From Daphnia carinata (lineage: Eukaryota; Arthropoda; Branchiopoda; Diplostraca; Daphniidae): a stretch of DNA of 64,000 nucleotides. The stretch covers positions 7,997,357-8,061,356 of the forward strand of contig NC_081340.1 in assembly GCF_022539665.2 (NCBI RefSeq). Direction: 5' to 3'. The notes under the pieces are model-generated. The model had not been told where the DNA came from. It saw only the letters and a program-made list of their open reading frames with translations, and searched no databases. Below, in pieces: positions 47,399 through 59,542 of this stretch. The stretch's first letter is position 1; each line of letters begins with the position of its first letter. The position numbers and the translations under genes are program-made.

Positions 47399-49134
47399 TC
47401 AACACGTTCGTTTACCCCAATCATCATTCTTTTTAGCTTTTGCAAGCTTTCGTCTTTCTTCCATCATCTTTCTTCGTGCCTCTTCTCTTAATTTGGCGGC
47501 TTCTTGGGCCTTGGCAGATCTAGCGGGACCTGAAGAATTCGTGCTGCTTTTGTTCTTTGACTTCGATGGTTTGGTAACAGGTGCTACAGTTGGCTGCTCT
47601 GGTATAACCTGTACGAAAGACATATTCCATGCTAAAAACCAACTAAATGAAGGCAAAAGAGCTTCAACTCATTTCTACCCAATTGTTGTCTCTCAGTTGT
47701 TTTATTTCAGCAAATAATGAATTGATGTGTTCCACTTGGATAGTCACCATGTCCCAAAATCCTGCCAAATCTTGGCCTGTTGTCGGAAACGGCTCATCGG
47801 GGCTTTGAGTCTATTAAAAATATCCAATTTTTAAAGGAAACAACAACGGGTACACGTAAAAACCATTACATACCAAGTTTTTGCGACAAAGTCCAGCAAA
47901 CTGCTCAAATTTCTGAGCCAGTAGCAATTTTGCTTTGCCCACAGCTGCTCTGACTTTGCCCGTCAACTCTTCAGAACTCTGGACGTGTGATTCAAGCAGA
48001 TACAGTTCGTTCTTTGCTATCACGAGTTGGATGCGATTCTTTTCGACCTCCAAAATCTAAAGAAAAAAACAGCATGTCAAAAAGTTTGAACTTGAAAAGG
48101 ATAAATTTTTCTGTTTAATTACCTTGAGAAACTTATGCCCATCGTCAATAGAAGTGGCTTCCCCGTTTGTTTCAACCGATTCCCGAGTAACTTGGCTATC
48201 ATTATTACTTGCTATTGTTGTCAACTCGACTGTTGCGACCACCGTTTTCGTTGACTCCGGTGACCGTTTGTCCTTGAGTTTAAGCTGTTGTCGAAATTCG
48301 GCGTTGAGGTGACGAAAAACGGGTGGTGTCGCGCAGCCGTCTGTGGTCTCCTGTGTGTTATTATTATTATGAAGTGGAATACTATGATAGGGATGAAGCG
48401 AAAGAAAGGTTAGGTAATATTATAAAATAAAGCAATTGAATTGAATACCAAGCATATTACTTTTTTAATGGTTCCTTGGACGTTTTCAAAGGTGATTTGA
48501 CGAGAAAAAAGCCACCGGCTAGAGCTGCTGGCCCATACAGCCGCTCGATTCTCTGCTGTATCACGGATTTGGAATCTGGTTGAGTTCCTTGATGAGGAAC
48601 AGTTGAGCTCCTGATTCGTACTCTACCTCTTTCTTCGTTGTTAGCTGCTACGGTAGTAGTACTCGGTGATGGAACTGTTGGTGGTTTGTATTGGAGGTAT
48701 CCATTGAGGAAATTTTGCCGCAAGTAGCCTCTGTCAACGCTTTTAGACCTGCCGTTCCATTGTTGGTTCTGTTGTTGCTGTTGCTGATATTCAATTGGGC
48801 TGGCAGCGTTTGCAGTAATGTCCGACAAGAGAAGGCCTCCCGAAGATTTCCTCGTCTTGAAATCATGTCTACTAGATCGAGTGGGGCTCGAATCGCGACT
48901 TTTTGTCAAGCAGAGTGGCAACCTGTTACCGTCCCGACTATTGTCTCTAGAACGAATTCTTGAATCATAGCGATTAAGACCGCTGTAACCAGATACGGCA
49001 CACGATAGGCTGACGTACGATGGTGTCTTCTTATTAATTTTCACTTCATTCTGGGGCTCCTCTTCGCTTTTGCATGAAAACAGCTTCGCTCTGTTCTTGA
49101 CAAAGCTGTTCTCTTTGGTCATTGTCCCATTCAT
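47399..49134 (-). CDS. DLGAP/GKAP-family scaffold (vulcan-like)
   Basis: SAPAP/GKAP proteins bind the guanylate-kinase domain of Discs-large-type scaffolds at synapses and the cell cortex; the HURP/mars branch acts on the spindle. Five exons: 48461-49134, 48123-48381, 47874-48056, 47679-47810, 47399-47608, giving 485 aa from the Met at 49134. The N-terminal half is Ser/Arg-rich and low-complexity with a short polyQ. The GKAP domain (about 320-420) has the diagnostic VRAAVGKAKLLLAQKFEQF and QDLAGFWDMV segments, ending LRDNNW, followed by a Lys/Arg-rich helix. The first exon shown is open upstream to its acceptor near 49176, so further 5' coding exons or a longer isoform are possible. The C-terminus (KRTC) lacks the QTRL-type PDZ ligand of vertebrate DLGAP1-4. 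Whether it is the vulcan or mars orthologue is not settled. Confidence 0.85.
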
Positions 49135-49175
49135 TGTATTTCCTTGAAATTTTTGTAAAATTTCTGATTGGTCTA

Positions 49176-52100
49176 TTAAAACAAAGAGTTTAAATAAAGT
49201 ATGTAATTGGAACACTTCACAGAGATTTGAGATTTATCAATGTGAACGAAGCAATGGGTGTGTAGGTCAAATACTCTCCAACAGAATAGAGAAGAAACTC
49301 AACACACTCAAACTAACCACAATAGCAAGAATTCACTGACATAGCAGTTAGATGATGCCAACTGTTGCATTAACTAGAGAGTTTAATTTGAAAATTTAGT
49401 TGCAAAAGAAAGTAGAGAATGTCCAAATCCGAAGAGGAGTTTAAATAACATTTGGGGAGTGAAACTTGTCCTCCACCTGGGGGATGGCCAAATTGAGTGT
49501 GTATGAGTGCGTGGGGCGTGACATGTTTACCAATTCGGCACATATGGCCGAGAGAGAGTATAGCGATGGGCCAGCTGTCAAAAAATTTGCCGAAACATCT
49601 AAGACAAATTGATTGAAAAATGTCATTCTACCTGAAAATTGACGTGTTACGGAGAATCGTTGAACTAGGATTGTCAAATGGTCAAAGACAACTGTACTGG
49701 AATGACAGCTGTAGGGAAACTAGATCGAACTTTTGCAGCCAGTCCAGTGTGTGTGTATATATGAACGCCGAAGTTCTCTCCCGGCGGTAACCAAGGAGAG
49801 CGAGAATGGACTGAACTGAACTTGTTGGGCTGTTCTTCAGAAGAACTCGGACTAGTGTGCAGTGGTAGCCAGCGACAGACAGCACAAAGCGGCCACGGCC
49901 CGCAACGAGCTTTTTTTTTTGGGCCCATTTGCTTCTATCGTCAATATCATCCACACTCCTTTCTTTCTCTTCACTGGTCTCGCCCTTTTCATTTCCCACC
50001 CACACCAAACTGAGAGAGGGGGAAATGCTCTCAGCTGTTCCGTGCTATAAGACGTCGTTCCCACGATGTTTTAGTTCCTTCCTTTTTCTTTCAATAGAAA
50101 AACAAGAAATACATTCTACTTCGACAAAGGAAACAAAAAAATTAAATAGAGAGGAACTGTGAAGACGAGTTCGAGTCAAAAATCTCCCATGATCGTGACT
50201 TTTTAGATTAAAAAGCTTGGCTTTTTGAAGAAATCTTCATAGAAACGCCCGACGGCATCACGGTGAATAACCGCATCAAAGAACTTGGAAAGTCACCTTT
50301 ATCGTTTATCATCACATCCATTGGATAGGAGTAGTCCCGTATTACGGTGGGAGGAGACTAAAGTGGTAACTACCCTGTTAGAAATAGCGTAATACTACAT
50401 TTATGGTCTCACAGACTATGACTGTAACCTGATCCACTACTTTGCGTTAAACAGTTTCCTATTTCGACCGACATATTTTGTATATATAAATTACTCTAAT
50501 GCTTAATAGAAGTGGAAGTTGGCTACTGAAGCACCAGTGATGAGCAGGTCTACATCCTCGTTTCTTCTGTAAGGATTCCCCGGTGGCATTTGTTCTGCCT
50601 TTTCGAATTCCCGTTGAACTACCGGATACGTCACTCATTATGTACCTGTATCATCAACCAGAAGAAGAAAGGGAAACCTACTACAGATATCACCACCATG
50701 CAACGAACAAGGTACGTATAAGCCAAATCGTTGTATTTTCCTATCTCGTGCCAACAACGTCATTGCGTGTGATGAATCACCAAATGAGTTGATTATTTAC
50801 AGTGTATACCCCCACATTTGCTATTTTTGTTGTTGTTATTGTGGAAAGGTTTGATAGTATATGTCTCCACACTTTACATAGTCATTTGGTATTCATGACG
50901 AATGCGCCATGCGCTGTTGAGTCAGGCTAATACCGGCAGGACTGGCCGATGGATGGGCGCCAGCAGCACTTTCTGTGTAGTACATTATTTCCACTGGGTG
51001 TGACTCTTTTTCCTCAATGGACAATGGTTATTGTTGTGAGTCATAAAGCACTAAAACAGCTGTTGGATGGAATATTTGAAAATCATTATTTCTCTATTTG
51101 TTCCGGCGACAGCCAGCACAACCACAAATGAAGTTTTCAACTGTTTCAGAAATCCCATTGCTAGTAAAGAATTCATTTCTGCAAATTGAATCAAATGTGA
51201 AGCTCTCATTAGTTACAGCTGGTAATCAATTACAATCGCTTATAGAAGGAGGGAAGATTAATCAGTAAAGAATCGCTTCTATTCTTTTGTCTTCTGTAAA
51301 CCAAACCTGCCCAAAAAGGAAATGTAAAAATGAGGGATTGGCGGGAATGACGATGAAGTGACGAAGAAAAGAGAAACATAATAAAAAAGATTCGTTAAGT
51401 TGCCGTAACGTCATCGACTAAAAAAGCCTGGAACTCTACGACCTCCTGGAGATCAACATTTTTTGTTTTTTCGCCATAAGAAATAAACAAGAAACAAAGA
51501 ATAACCAAACCAGTGAAGTGAAGTAAGGATAAAACAATCAGTCTTATGGAGGAAAAAAACCGCCAAGCTGTACTCTAAAAAATTTTGATTAAATAATCGT
51601 GATTGAAAAACCGGCAAATTTGAGGCGTGGAGCTTGGAAATATGTTGCTCTAGAAAGAGGCGAAAGTTATGTTGACATACGCAAAAAGGTGAACGAGCCA
51701 TTCGTTTCAAAACGTGAATTAGAAAAAGAGTACAACAATAATGCCAGGTTGTGCTCCCCTTTTGAATGTCGTTATTGAACGACGCGCCCGCTTCTTGCGG
51801 TTTGTTCACCCTTGATTGTTGATCATATTAATACGAAGCTGAAAATTTTTGCTTTTTTTACATGCATAACAGTAACCACAAAATCAAATGCTAAAAGACA
51901 TCTTAAAATCTCAGTCGTTCAGTTTGATTAGTTCCAAGTAATAAGACTGACTTGAACAAAACGGACTTTCTTCAGAATTATTCCGTTGAGACGGAAACCG
52001 ATCTGAAAACGAAATTTAAAAAGCAAGAAAAAAAAAATGGAGGAAAGAGAAACTTATGTCTTGCTGAAACTGAATGATAAAAATAATCATGACCTGTTCC

Positions 52101-52450
52101 TCTAGGGTGTGGCGTCCCAGTCAATAACAAGAGCTTATCTAAACGTTTACTTCACTAAAGGCTAAAATTAGGATTGCTATTTCATAGATGAAACAACAAG
52201 CCGAATTCAGCACGAGTATCTTGGAACGTGTATTTATTTCTAACATTTTACTTGATGTCTTGATTATTATATAAAAAACTGGAAAACCAAAACGTTTCAT
52301 CACAATTGACACCTGAGTATTTGGTTGAATATTTGATGCCTCTGCCATAGAAATGTAACAGACATAACCATAACAGTATTATGGATTGAGGAATGTGTCA
52401 TGTAGTGAAATTCTTACCCGATGCAGAAGATGATGAGAAAAACTGATAAA
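49176..52450. other. intergenic or 5' region of the DLGAP-family gene
   Basis: No coding exon is supported. Open frames on both strands between 49.4 and 50.2 kb overlap each other and lack splice logic. The interval probably holds untranslated exon(s) and the promoter of the minus-strand DLGAP gene, plus the 3' flank of the gene ending at 52451. Confidence 0.4.
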
Positions 52451-55400
52451 TTAGATCATCCAGACGGGCGAGATGGATGGCTCAGTTCGATTGCTTTGGC
52501 CATTGGCTTCATGGCACTGCATCACGTGAGTTTTCAAGCGTGCAAGATCAAAGACCTTTCCACAGCACCTGAGATGAGTTACATCGGGCGGGCAATAAAG
52601 ATTGATGGCTTTCCTGTGGTGCACAAACAAAAACATTTTCAAATGATGGGCCATCAATCAATGAATTTTTTAAAATAAACAAATAAAACAATCACGTTAC
52701 CCTATACCGTAGCGGTACATAGCGTGATAGTCGCCGTTGTCATCCCTGTAGCCCGTCGCACTCCTCGCTTTGGTGTTGTGCCACGTAGAGATGTTAGCCA
52801 AGCGGCAAAAATCCAACAATGCATTCGACGTCTTTTCTTTCCCTTCTTGGTTAGGTGCGTCTTTATCAGTAGTAGGAACAGAAGTTGATGCGTTGGATGA
52901 TGTCGACGCCAAGGTAGGCCCATTCTTCTCCTCTGATGGCTCTTGAATTGTTGACATAACCACGTCTGCAGTCTTTATTGCTTTGATCGAACGTTGGCGC
53001 CGAATGCTGGACTGACGGACGGCCATATTCGCTTCGGCTATTTCCCAAAATATAGACATTTAAAGAAAAGAGAAAAAAAAAAAAACAGAATGAAAAGATG
53101 AATTATTGGAGTTTATTTAAGTCAAAACTTATGGTATTATATATAACGTCAAGTTTTTTAGAATCGAACCAAAAATTAAGCAAATTTTATGCTACCAACA
53201 ATGACGGTAGGTTAGTCAATTTGTTTGTTAATAACAATGTAAAGATAATGAAGCCGACTCACGGCTAGAAGGCGGAGGCTGCCAATTCTTGACTGCGTTG
53301 TGGGTTAGTAAAACGACGTGTTCCAGCATTTCCAAGTGTTTGCTCTGCTCCCAATTGGTGAAGACAGGAAGTGTTCCATAGGCGTACTGAACAGCACTGA
53401 GGCAGGGATCGCGAGTAGACCTGCCCTTAAGGTCTTCCCAACGAACAATGGCCACTTTGGATGCATGCCACACATACTCGAGGCATTCGAGTGCGTGCGG
53501 AATGGTATCGGGCTCCATCGCACCTCGAATTCGATTCGCGATGGAACCGGACAATTCCAACAAGCGCTCGAGTAGAGGCAATAGAGCTGACACTGTCATC
53601 ACCAGCGCAGTTTGTGAGCGTAATTTACGGGCTTCTTCTTGGATGGAATTAATCATTAGAAGGTGAGATGGAATCGATGCACGTGACGGAAGCTGACTAG
53701 TCGAATCCACTGAAAAAGTAAAAAAATAACAATTTTAGCGCGACATCCGGCATTTTGCTTGGTAGATCATACCGTTACGAGAGGTAGCCGACTCGATGGC
53801 TAATTGATCCCGGGACCGTTTTTTGCCCAGAGATGGTGACAAACTTGACACAGGTGAAGTCGCAACAGATGGGATTGGCGGAGGAGGTACTTCAGATTTT
53901 AATGCTGGTCCAGGAATGGCTGTGGACGGATCGATAATTTTCGGGCAAGGAATCTTTTTCGGCGGTAAATGTGAAGAGGTAAAATGGGCTTGAAATTCTT
54001 TGCATGAGGTAAAAATGTGGCCACAACAGTCCATCATTCCCGGCCAATAGTGAAGAACAAATTCTGTCCAATTGCTACTTAAGGGTTTCTCTTTGATTGG
54101 AACTATGCTGGCATATTTTTCTCTTTTGATTGTCAATACCTCCACGAAATAATCAATACTCTCTTGATTCGCGCAAAAATCTGCAATCATTAGCCACCAA
54201 AAAAAGTTCATAAGTCAACATTTAATTAAAGGTAGCAGATAAAAATTACCTTCCGGTTCTCCTGGCTTGTGCTGCGGCGGGAATTTGTGTTGGTCCGCTT
54301 GAAAACCAGGAGGGCTTTTTGAGCTTGGTCTATCTGACACTTCGCTTTTGGTACCTTTAGGACATAGAAAATTGGCTGCGTGACCGTTAATATCAAAATA
54401 TTCGGTAAGACAATTAAGAAAGATTTACTGTTTACTTATTTTAGTTTGACGAATATCTGCAGAGTCTGTTTCAGCATCATTAACAATGGAGGAATCTATC
54501 TGCGGCGTAACAACAGCCAAGGATGGACCTGGTTTTGGCGGACGATGAGATCGATTGATGTGTTTCTCCAACACATGAGAATTGTCCCTCACCAGACCAC
54601 AACAAATGACTTTGCCGGGCCAATAATACTGCACAAACCCTGCCAAACTGAGTGCTAGCGGAATGTGCGTGGAAGAACTAGCTTGACGCGGGATATTCAG
54701 ATGTCCATACTTCCCGAGCTAGAAAAAAAAAAAGAAAAATTAAACTTCAATACAAAACATAGATATCGAAAGGAAAATAATTCAATTACATACCTTGAGA
54801 GCTAGTACTTCGGCAAAGTATCTAAGGCGTTCAGAAGTTGCAATAAAGTTTTCAGGTGCGCCTGGTTCATGCTGCGGTTCATATTTCATTTGATCACGTT
54901 CTAATTCACCCATTTGTTCTTCAGTTTTATTTCCTAAAGCCTCATGACTACTGCATCTTTTACGTGTTCTTTTAGGACGACTAGAACTTCTTTCATCTCC
55001 GGACTCTACATCGGATAATTCAACAAATTAACAAAAATTTCTTTATAGCGTACAGATATATATATCACCGTACCGACTGAAGAATCTATCGTAGCAATTG
55101 TGTGGTTTAGTTTAGGCTGCTTGTAACTTAACGGGCCAGGACGACTTGACGGACCTAGAAGAATTAAAATTAAAGACCACCAAGAATGTAGTATTCTAAA
55201 ACTTTTCAAGACATACTTTAAAAAGATAATAAATAACGATATCATAATAATTTTTGTACTTAGCGTTTTGCGTTTCCGGGCAACTAAACCGGTGAAATCG
55301 CCTGATGTACTGGGTCGGTTAGTCAGTGATTGTGACGCCATTGCCTGTCGGAAGTTTGGGACGCTTTCCTTAGTGGGAAGACTTTTATCGTCGAACTCGT

Positions 55401-56333
55401 CAGGTAGGGAGACTATGTCACTGCTATTGTCCGAATACAAATGAGCTGTGGCCAACTGGGAAGTTGTAGAAGTTTTGCCCACTGTTTCCGTTTCATTCAT
55501 GTCGTCTTCGGGTGGCGTAGCTGAGATGCAACCAAGATTAAGTGACGGTGATGGAATTTTTATCTGTGGTACATGTTGCTTGTAGTAATGAGCACTATAT
55601 TTGTGTGAGCTCTTGTAAAGCTTTTTGCAGCAGCTCATTGCACCAGGCCAATACAAAGTTATGAATGTTTCATAGCTCAAGGCTATAGGAATGTTTTTTA
55701 GGGACTGAGGGATTCTGCAATTTGCCAATTTACTGTACTTTACGATCTTGAGCTCAAGGACCTTTAAGAAGTAATTCAATTTCTCTCGTGTGGCAGGATT
55801 TTCTGCACAAAATACGACAACATCAAGCTTTTTAGTCAAGGCAGTTGACATCTACATGCCAAACAAACAGAAGTTCACACTGAAATGAAAAATGGCACGG
55901 TACACACCTTCTGGATCTCCAGGCCTGTGTTGGGGTGGATAGTTTTTGTGGTCCTCTAAGATTTCCTTGACACATTCAGGGTCTACTTCATCGATATCTA
56001 GATACAAATACACTGATATTGAAATTTACTGACACTGACCGAAATTTACATATCTGATATTGAATTTCTCTTGTAACTACGAAGCATTAATATACCTTCA
56101 ATTGTATCTAGCAAATCCAACTTTCTTGGTTTGTTTGCTATTGTTTCTTGCAATGATTGGTCTGAATCGCTGGAATTGATAAAATCACTCAACCTGGCAA
56201 CAGCATTTGAATTTTCTTCTTCAGTTGGGGGACTGGAATCGATAACAATTGACGAAGAACTGCTTTGAGACGAAGGCTCACGTTGGCGACTAGTATCATA
56301 GGGAACCATTTCTTTCCCGATTACGCTCACCAT
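52451..56333 (-). CDS. modular protein with repeated YWPG / Cys-Cys-His-His fingers
   Basis: Not recognised. Eleven exons in compatible phases: 56096-56333, 55908-55997, 55260-55802, 55074-55154, 54794-55005, 54436-54718, 54250-54354, 53773-54180, 53263-53709, 52701-53037, 52451-52613, predicting 968 aa. Three modules repeat. Each starts PQHxPGxPE at an exon end, continues with a helix of type YFxxVLxLKxxKY, then YWPGxxxCC, 12 residues, His, 4 residues, His, and a Pro/Lys-rich linker. A fourth, shorter finger near the C-terminus (LRCCGKVFDLARLKTHVMQCH) lacks YWPG. Ser-rich acidic linkers separate the modules, and a helical region (about 650-800) precedes the last finger. There is no signal peptide. 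Adjacent cysteines replace the C-x2-C of ordinary C2H2 fingers, so zinc binding is an inference. A nuclear or nucleic-acid role is possible but unproven. The intron after PGxPE is repeated too, so modules arose by exon-pair duplication. Confidence 0.82.
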
Positions 56334-57493
56334 TTTCTTTTCAACGAAGACAAGAGCTTACTGCCGCCAAGTGTTTGTGGCTCACTCTAGTAAAATATAA
56401 GTCTTACGATTGAAATTGGCGCTTTTCTTAGAAATAGGTGATCAAATTAGTGTAGAACCTATGTTCGTGTTAAACGAGGGATTCGAAAAACGTGGGTAAA
56501 GTACTCTACTGTACCTCCCTTTTACGTCACAGCTGTAAGTCGTAAGAGCAAGACGTTGCCCGATTTCTCACTTTAGGAAGCAGAGAAAAATGGATGACAA
56601 AGAAAATTTGCCGATAATAATTTTTGACAATTTTAGGAACAACCAAAAATAAAGAAATTTAAAAATTCGAAATTAAAAATTAGGTTCAATAATGAAAGAC
56701 AAATTTTAAATTATAATAAACAAAAGCTAGTGATATCGAGGAATGTGTCAGCTCCTGCTGGTACCTTTGGCAGCATGGTCATAGTGTGGCATGGACAAGA
56801 CCAGTTCACGTTGTCTTACAAAAAGAAACGGAGGGAAAAACTTTAGTGTGTACCAAAATAGATTGAACTGAGGAACAAAATAGGTTGGCTTTAGTTCTCG
56901 ACATTCTATTTAGTGACCTAGGCTACTAACAACACCTCTTCCGGGGGTCTCTTTTTATTTCGAGTAATGGCCGAGCAAATCTCCTTACCCCACCTCCCAC
57001 TCACTTGCATCCATTTAGAATCAAGATAAAATCTCTTAAAAAGTACGAAATTTATAGCTGGTAGTTCGAAAAAGGAAAAGAAAAATTCAAAGGAATCTGA
57101 AAACAAGCCTTCACGTGGTCGGCGTCTCCTTCAGGGAGACAGGCTGCTTCTACCATCAACGAGCACAACGTCAGAATATAAAGCCAGTGCAAATCCGTAC
57201 ACAACAATCGACCGAAGAATCGACAAATATCAGCTGTGGAACACGCAACAGGCTAACTTTGCTATACTCTTGTGTGTGTAATGCTGTTGGTGTTGTTGCT
57301 GTTTGACTGGTGAGATGAGCCCACTCGAGTCGTCGTCGAGGTTGAAGAAAGAATAAGGCCAGCAAAGAAAAGAGGAAGCTCCTTTTTTTTTCGTTTTTTG
57401 GCGCTGGCTCTACGCGGTTGTGGTCGTCGGTCGAGTTGTTTTTTTTTTTTTTTCCTCTTTCGCCTATTTTTCACGAGCACCACAGCAGCCAAT
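56334..57493. promoter_or_regulatory. intergenic region between divergent genes
   Basis: The minus-strand modular gene starts at 56333 and a plus-strand transcript probably starts near 57494, so this 1.2-kb interval is a head-to-head promoter region. No open frame in it is supported. Confidence 0.4.
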
Positions 57494-57806
57494 TCAGTTC
57501 AACGACTACTGACGTTGAAACTGTTCGCACTTTCATGTTTTTCGTGTTAGTGCAGCTGAGCATCAAGTTGAACGTGTTTTTGTGATTGGTGCACTCTGAA
57601 CTTGGGTGAAGAGATTTTTCTCATAACTAAAAACCGAGACATCTAACGGGCCGAGGTGATGGTCCAATAACTGAACTAGCCGTACGCGTTTGGGATCCTG
57701 CTGAATTTGTCTACGACCGACGAGACGAACGAGTTGGCATCAGCTGTTTGTCGTGTTCGCCACTGACGCCGTCACTACCATCAATTTCACAGACAACATA
57801 CACAAG
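57494..57806 (+). other. probable 5' UTR exon of the downstream gene
   Basis: An arthropod initiator-like TCAGTT at 57494-57499 is followed by about 310 bp of GC-balanced sequence with short open frames only and a donor CACAAG/GTAATA at 57806/57807. A coding exon with an upstream acceptor follows at 59271. Pairing the two as one transcript is an inference. Confidence 0.35.
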
Positions 57807-58624
57807 GTAATAAATTTATGAGGTTGACCTTCTACTTTTAATTTGACATTTGAGACTAGACCTGGTTGCTATTAACTGACGAGGCATTCGACACAGTTTA
57901 AACAAAAGCCGAGTACGTAGGCAGTAAACAGCACATATAAGGGGAGGTACTCTGGCGCCGATTTCCATTTTTAGTTTTTTGCTGCCGTTGAATGTTTATT
58001 TACAAACCGACGCGACTACTTGAAAGAATTCAAATCCTTGCAAGAGCAGTTGAAACGTTGATAAATAACACCAGGGTGTTGAAATCGTTTTTAACCAATT
58101 GTGGGGTCACATCTATTTGATTGTTTTTATTTGGGTTTGTTGGGTTTTTCGTTTGCGACATTGTTGATTGTTTTAGAGTCGGAAGTGCCAGTCGTTTGTA
58201 GCAGAAAAAATTCTACGTTTGTGTAAACATAACAGAATAATAATAATAATAGGGATATCGTCGGCTGAGGTCGTTGAAACATTGTTGCTTCTGGGTATTA
58301 TCGTATCACAAAGTGGCCACACATTTCTATATAGAGAGAGCTCTCTCGCTGACTGATATAGAGGGGGGGTCCTTGGCTTTTGTGCGTAAGGTTCGTACGC
58401 CTCGGCATGAAGCCAGAGGAAGACGTTGCTCGCTCCAACTATTACTGGACAGAGAGCAGCAAAACATTCTTCGACTTGCTGCTGTATATCCTTCCGTCTA
58501 GTGCTCCTGCACAATCCCCCACCCCTTCGTTATGATTGATTGAGAACTGCAAAGAACCAGGAAGAGAGAACGACGAACCCGTTGCCTCTGATCCAACAGC
58601 ATGTTGCTCTCTGCATACACACGT

Positions 58625-58643
58625 TGTGTGTGTGTGTGTGTGT
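58625..58643. repeat. (TG)n microsatellite
   Basis: About nine uninterrupted TG dinucleotides within the presumed first intron of the downstream gene. Confidence 0.9.
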
Positions 58644-59008
58644 CTGTACATGTATTTGTCTATATTTGATCAGAATCATCAGCAGCGCTATAATTAGCCC
58701 AGTTTTTTCAGCTAGGGATCTGCTGTACTCAAGCTGGCCATACCCGGTGCTGTTACTCGTATAGTTAGTACATCTGACGTGTACATCTCTTTTTCTGCAG
58801 AATGTTAGCCGTTCCTATCCGGTCTAGGTTTCCTTGCTTGGGTTGTGATTGTGATAACACGGGACGGTCCACCTACAGCGGTGATAATGATGATGAGAAA
58901 CACTGCTGGCCTTAGCGAATGACGTGGTTGCGTCATCATTAGTCTTGTGCCGTTTTGGCAATGGCTTCTGTTTCTGCGGCTGCTCACCATATTCTGGCAT
59001 CCGCGTTC

Positions 59009-59020
59009 GGGGGGGGGGGG
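59009..59020. repeat. poly-G tract, 12 bases
   Basis: An uninterrupted run of 12 G in non-coding sequence; a common site of length polymorphism and sequencing error. Confidence 0.9.
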
Positions 59021-59292
59021 ACTGCGAAAGGGTGGAAATAAGCGGATGAGCGTGAGCCAGAGGTGCACTGTGTCGCCACCTAGTGCTTAATCACGCTACT
59101 TAATGTGCTTTGCCTATCCCATTATATCTCACAAGATTCTGCCCATTTGTCCCGCAGAATTTACAACTTTTTTGGCATAATAAATAAAAATAATGAGATG
59201 TGTAAACGAGAATGCAACAACTTAATACGATCACTGTCGTTATCCATATTTTTGTTTTCTGTTTTCACAGGAGCTGCTGATGATAATAAACC

Positions 59293-59542
59293 ATGGCTGG
59301 AAGACAACAAAACTCCTTCTTGTCCAGCAGTACGTTCTTCATTTTTTCTCTAGTTAAAATCAAATTTTTAAAAAAACTTCTTTACATTAAATGAATTAGT
59401 GGTGAACGAATTGAAGCAAAAGACGAGCAGCATGAATCAGACGAGCAGTGAACATGAGCAGCAAATGTCGTCGTCCAGCGTTCGGACGTCCGTCACTTCA
59501 AGTTCGGCTTCGTATTCGACTTCCAGCGTCGAAGGACAAAAT
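59293..59542 (+). CDS. N-terminus of an unidentified Ser-rich protein (partial)
   Basis: Exon one starts after an acceptor (TTTTCACAG at 59270), has ATG at 59293 and a donor at 59329/59330. Exon two (59400-59542) joins in phase 1 and ends AAT/GTGAGT on a codon boundary. Together they encode about 60 residues: MAGRQQNSFLSS, then a Ser/Thr-rich stretch (SSSSVRTSVTSSSASYSTSS). No domain is present and the rest of the gene lies beyond the window or in unrecognised exons. The name cannot be inferred from this end; it resembles the disordered head of a cytoskeletal or scaffold protein only in composition. Confidence 0.5.

Noticed and set aside
51453..51809. 118-codon open frame on the minus strand
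   Set aside because: Phe-rich, with no domain, no splice context and no paralogue in the window.
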